Shown here: piece after piece, positions 30,414 through 33,136 of the stretch
Numbering within the stretch: the stretch's first letter is position 1
How the letters are laid out: the number at the start of each line of letters is the position of its first letter
Source: Planctomycetota bacterium
Lineage (GTDB): Bacteria; Planctomycetota; Phycisphaerae; WQYP01
NCBI GenBank assembly: GCA_021818445.1
Contig: JAKAEB010000042.1
Location: forward strand, 1 to 33,136
Direction of reading: 5' to 3'
Length of the DNA: 33,136 nucleotides
Position numbers and translations under genes: made by a program
The notes under the pieces: model-generated
Seen by the model: the letters and a program-made list of their open reading frames with translations, nothing else
Told to the model about the DNA's origin: nothing
Database searches by the model: none

Positions 30414-32981
30414 ATGTGGAATTTAAGTGAATATCAGAAACATCCCCGGCGGTTAAGCGATTACCTGCCATGGGCGGCCTTCATCGGACCCGGTGTCATC
30501 CTCAATAAGGATGGGAGCTTTCAGCGTACAATCCGCTTCCGCGGGCCGGACACGGGCAGCGCTACGCCCGGTGAACTCATGGCCATGCGAGCCCGTCTGA
30601 ACAATGTGATCAAACGCCTGGGTTCCGGCTGGTGTATCCACGTCGAAGCTGCCCGTAAAAGCTCGCAATCGTACCCCAAAAGCTCTTTTCCCAATTCCGC
30701 CGCCACCCTGATTGACCAGGAACGTCGGAAAACGTTTACCGACGATGGGAACCACTGCGAATCCAACTATTTTCTGACCTTGACGTTTCTGCCGCCCGAG
30801 GATCAGGTGCGATCCCTGACCAGTGTTCTTATTGAACGCCCCATAGATAAGGCGGGTATTTCCTACCGGGCTTCTTATGAGACCTTTCTGGGCCAGATCA
30901 CCCAGATCGTCAATTTGCTTTCCGGCTTTATGCCGGAGGTGACACCACTGGATGATGACCAGACCCTGAGTTACCTCCATGACTGCGTATCCGAGCGTGT
31001 TCTGGCGGTTAAAAGGCCATTGCAATCGTTTTACCTTGATGAAATGCTTACCGATTCAACTCTGAGCGGGGGCTTAAGTCCCAAACTGGGAAAGCATTTT
31101 ATCAAGACGGTCTCTATTCGGGCCTATATCGGCCAGACCTTGCCCTGTTTGTTGGATGGCTTGAATGAACTGGCCCTGGAATACCGCTGGGTAGCGCGTT
31201 ATCTGCCCATGGACAAGGTGCAGGCGACATCACATCTGGGCAAACTGCGCCGGCAATGGTTTGCCAAACGTAAGGGGATGGTCACACTACTGAAAGAAGC
31301 GATCATGAAGCAGGAGAGTCGGCTGGAAGACTCGGATTCACTCAACAAGGCGCAAGATGCCGATGCGGCCTTGCAGGAACTGGGAGGAGATTATGTATCA
31401 TTCGGCCACTTTACGCTAACCATTACCGTATGGGATGAAAATGAATCTGCGGCGATCGACAAAGCCCAGGCGGTACAGCAGGTGGTGGACAGCAGCGGCA
31501 TAGTTTCCCAGATTGAGAGTTTTAACGCCGTACAAGCCTGGCTGGGGAGTCTGCCGGGCCATGGTTATGCCGATGTCCGCAGACCTCTGATATCGTCACT
31601 GAATGTCTGTGATCTCATGCCCGCCAGCAGCATCTGGTCCGGCCCAGCATGGTGCCACCATCTTAATGGTCCGGCCTTGCTGCAAACCCGCACGGCGGGA
31701 TCAACACCTTTTCGGCTTTCCATTTATCAGGGCGATGTGGGCCATACCTTGATTGTAGGTCCAACAGGGGCGGGTAAATCAACACTGCTGAACTTATTGG
31801 CCTGCCAGTTTTTACGTTATGACAAGGCGCGAGTCTTTATTTTTGACAAGGGCCAGAGTGCACGGGCCATGACGTATGCCATGGACGGAATGTTTTATCC
31901 GATTGGGGCCGAAGGGCCGGCCAATAAACATGCCAACGGGCAAGTTGGCGAGCAAAGCGACAGCCAACGCCGTCAGCCAGTGGGGGAAGACACGAAAGTG
32001 GCAGCAAATGCGCATGAGCGAGAGCAAGGGGAGAGAGAGCAAGTCGAGGAGCAAGTATGCTTCCAGCCGCTGGCCCGAATTGATGAAGATGGCGAACTGG
32101 CCTGGGCGCAGGATTGGCTGTTGGACTTGCTGGTACGGGAAGGTATTGCCGTTACACCCGGCCTCAAACGGGAATGCTGGTCGGCACTGAATAACTTAAA
32201 AATGCTGCCGACACGGCAACGCACGATGACCACACTGCGGAACCTGGTGCAGGATACCACGATCCGGCAGGTACTGGAGAGCTTTACCCTTGCCGGCCCT
32301 TATGGCCGGTTACTGGATGCTGATCAGGAAACACTCTCCGATGGCGATTGGCTGACCTTTGAGACCGAACATTTAATGCACTCGCCGCGTGTACTGCTGC
32401 CGGTGCTGACGTATTTATTCCATAAACTCGAAGAGCGTTTCAATCAGGGGCATCCGACGCTGCTGATTCTGGATGAAGCGTGGATGTATCTGACCGATTC
32501 GACGTTTGCGGCGCGGATACGCGAATGGCTCAAGGTGCTGCGTAAGAAGAATGTCGCGGTAATCTTTGCCACACAGTCACTGGCGGATATTGCCGAGAGT
32601 TCCATTGCCCCGGCAATCATTGAAAGCTGTCTGACGAGAATCTTTTTACCCAACGCGGCGGCGTTGGAAGATACGTCGCGCCGGGTGTATCAATCCTTTG
32701 GCCTCAATCTGCGGCAACTCCAGATACTGCAAGCCGCGACACCCAAACGGGATTACTACCTGCAATGCCGACAGGGATCACGATTGTTTCAACTGGATTT
32801 GCAACCCATCGCCAAAGCCTTCTGTGCGGCTGGGTCTCCGGAAGATCAGGCCCGGATCACACGGGTATTGGCCCAACATGGGCCGGATGGTTTTGTCACC
32901 GCGTATCTCAATGAATTAGGTATCCACGAGGAATATCTCCAGAGTTTGTCTCCGCAGAACAATACACAGCTGGTGCGGTAA
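30414..32981 (+). CDS. trbE: TrbE/VirB4-family secretion ATPase with an unusual internal insert
   Basis: An 855-aa ATPase, the largest motor of the conjugative channel. The N-terminus (E-Y-Q-K-H-P-R-R-L-S-D-Y-L-P-W-A) is typical of TrbE. Walker A is G-P-T-G-A-G-K-S-T (449-457) and Walker B is L-L-I-L-D-E-A-W-M-Y-L (about 681-691), with the late A-T-Q-S-L-A-D-I motif also intact. Between I-G-A and F-Q-P-L-A-R-I-D relatives have only a few residues, whereas here about 50 hydrophilic E/Q/N-rich residues (about 500-549, nt 31911-32060) are inserted without breaking the frame. The ATG at 30414 has only a weak ribosome site. Confidence 0.96.
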   Translation: MWNLSEYQKHPRRLSDYLPWAAFIGPGVILNKDGSFQRTIRFRGPDTGSATPGELMAMRARLNNVIKRLGSGWCIHVEAARKSSQSYPKSSFPNSAATLIDQERRKTFTDDGNHCESNYFLTLTFLPPEDQVRSLTSVLIERPIDKAGISYRASYETFLGQITQIVNLLSGFMPEVTPLDDDQTLSYLHDCVSERVLAVKRPLQSFYLDEMLTDSTLSGGLSPKLGKHFIKTVSIRAYIGQTLPCLLDGLNELALEYRWVARYLPMDKVQATSHLGKLRRQWFAKRKGMVTLLKEAIMKQESRLEDSDSLNKAQDADAALQELGGDYVSFGHFTLTITVWDENESAAIDKAQAVQQVVDSSGIVSQIESFNAVQAWLGSLPGHGYADVRRPLISSLNVCDLMPASSIWSGPAWCHHLNGPALLQTRTAGSTPFRLSIYQGDVGHTLIVGPTGAGKSTLLNLLACQFLRYDKARVFIFDKGQSARAMTYAMDGMFYPIGAEGPANKHANGQVGEQSDSQRRQPVGEDTKVAANAHEREQGEREQVEEQVCFQPLARIDEDGELAWAQDWLLDLLVREGIAVTPGLKRECWSALNNLKMLPTRQRTMTTLRNLVQDTTIRQVLESFTLAGPYGRLLDADQETLSDGDWLTFETEHLMHSPRVLLPVLTYLFHKLEERFNQGHPTLLILDEAWMYLTDSTFAARIREWLKVLRKKNVAVIFATQSLADIAESSIAPAIIESCLTRIFLPNAAALEDTSRRVYQSFGLNLRQLQILQAATPKRDYYLQCRQGSRLFQLDLQPIAKAFCAAGSPEDQARITRVLAQHGPDGFVTAYLNELGIHEEYLQSLSPQNNTQLVR

Positions 32982-33034
32982 GAAAATTCCATCAACAAAT
33001 TCCTAGGCTACGGAACCAGAAAGGAATGGTTATT

Positions 33035-33136
33035 ATGAAAAACCAAAATGTAAAAACCGATCAACCACTCATTGGCCACCGACATAACCGTTGGCGTAAG
33101 GCGGCAATTGCCGCAGCGCTGGGGGCATCTCTGATG
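33035..33136 (+). CDS. trbJ: Probable TrbJ (VirB5-like), first 34 codons only
   Basis: ATG 33035 follows AAAGGA at a proper distance and opens a frame running off the right edge. The visible part has a polar N-terminus, then R-W-R-K-A-A-I-A-A-A-L-G-A-S-L-M, the basic-plus-hydrophobic start of an export signal. In Trb operons trbJ, a periplasmic pilus-tip/VirB5-like protein, follows trbE. The identity rests on gene order and signal peptide only. Confidence 0.55.
   Translation, partial: MKNQNVKTDQPLIGHRHNRWRKAAIAAALGASLM

Overview
The window is a stretch of a conjugative element (integrative conjugative element or conjugative plasmid) whose transfer operon is split by a cargo of about 20 kb that looks like an anti-phage defence island. 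No rRNA, tRNA, integrase, transposase, replication gene or CRISPR array is visible, so the host cannot be fixed from marker genes. The Trb-type secretion genes point to a diderm (Gram-negative-type) bacterium of moderate-to-high GC. The unknown 285-residue protein near the left end reminds me of proteins from Planctomycetota, but that is a weak guess.

Left part (1 to about 9.04 kb, all + strand): the 3' end of a single-strand DNA-binding protein gene, a DUF932/TIGR03299 plasmid-type protein, an unknown 285-aa protein, an 820-bp stretch with no convincing gene but with a hairpin, a good promoter and short repeats (a candidate oriT/regulatory zone), then a tightly overlapping set: VirD2-like relaxase with a DUF3363 C-terminus, TraG/VirD4 coupling protein, a ribbon-helix-helix-like accessory protein and the TrbB/VirB11 ATPase. 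Right part (about 29.6 kb to the end, + strand): trbC, trbD, trbE and the first 34 codons of a probable trbJ. Normally trbC directly follows trbB. Here the two are about 20.6 kb apart.

Cargo (about 9.2 to 29.1 kb). (i) A PIN-domain gene with its own promoter. (ii) A C-terminally truncated brxA (DUF1819) remnant and a membrane-anchored KAP-like P-loop NTPase, together bracketed by two copies of a 40-bp direct repeat. (iii) A five-gene + strand operon with stop/start overlaps at most junctions: RapA/SNF2-type helicase, long type III-like (beta-class) adenine methyltransferase, OLD/RecF-like AAA ATPase, DUF4276 TOPRIM-like protein, and a type III Res-like helicase with a C-terminal PD-(D/E)xK nuclease signature. 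This reads as a composite restriction-like system with an ATPase/TOPRIM effector pair built into it. (iv) A convergent minus-strand operon DUF2130 - SIR2 - HerA - KTSC. SIR2+HerA is a known abortive-type defence pair. DUF2130, whose core carries a nuclease-like D...ExK pattern, and the KTSC protein flank it in the same overlapping operon.

How it fits together: the outer genes process and export single-stranded DNA (relaxase, coupling protein, TrbB/TrbE ATPases, TrbC pilin), while the cargo would protect any recipient. The most interesting points are the five-gene restriction-like operon, the four-gene SIR2/HerA operon, the apparently exchanged target-recognition segment of the methyltransferase, the direct repeats that may mark cassette exchange, and the separate promoter and structured leader in front of trbC that probably restore expression of the distal half of the split operon.
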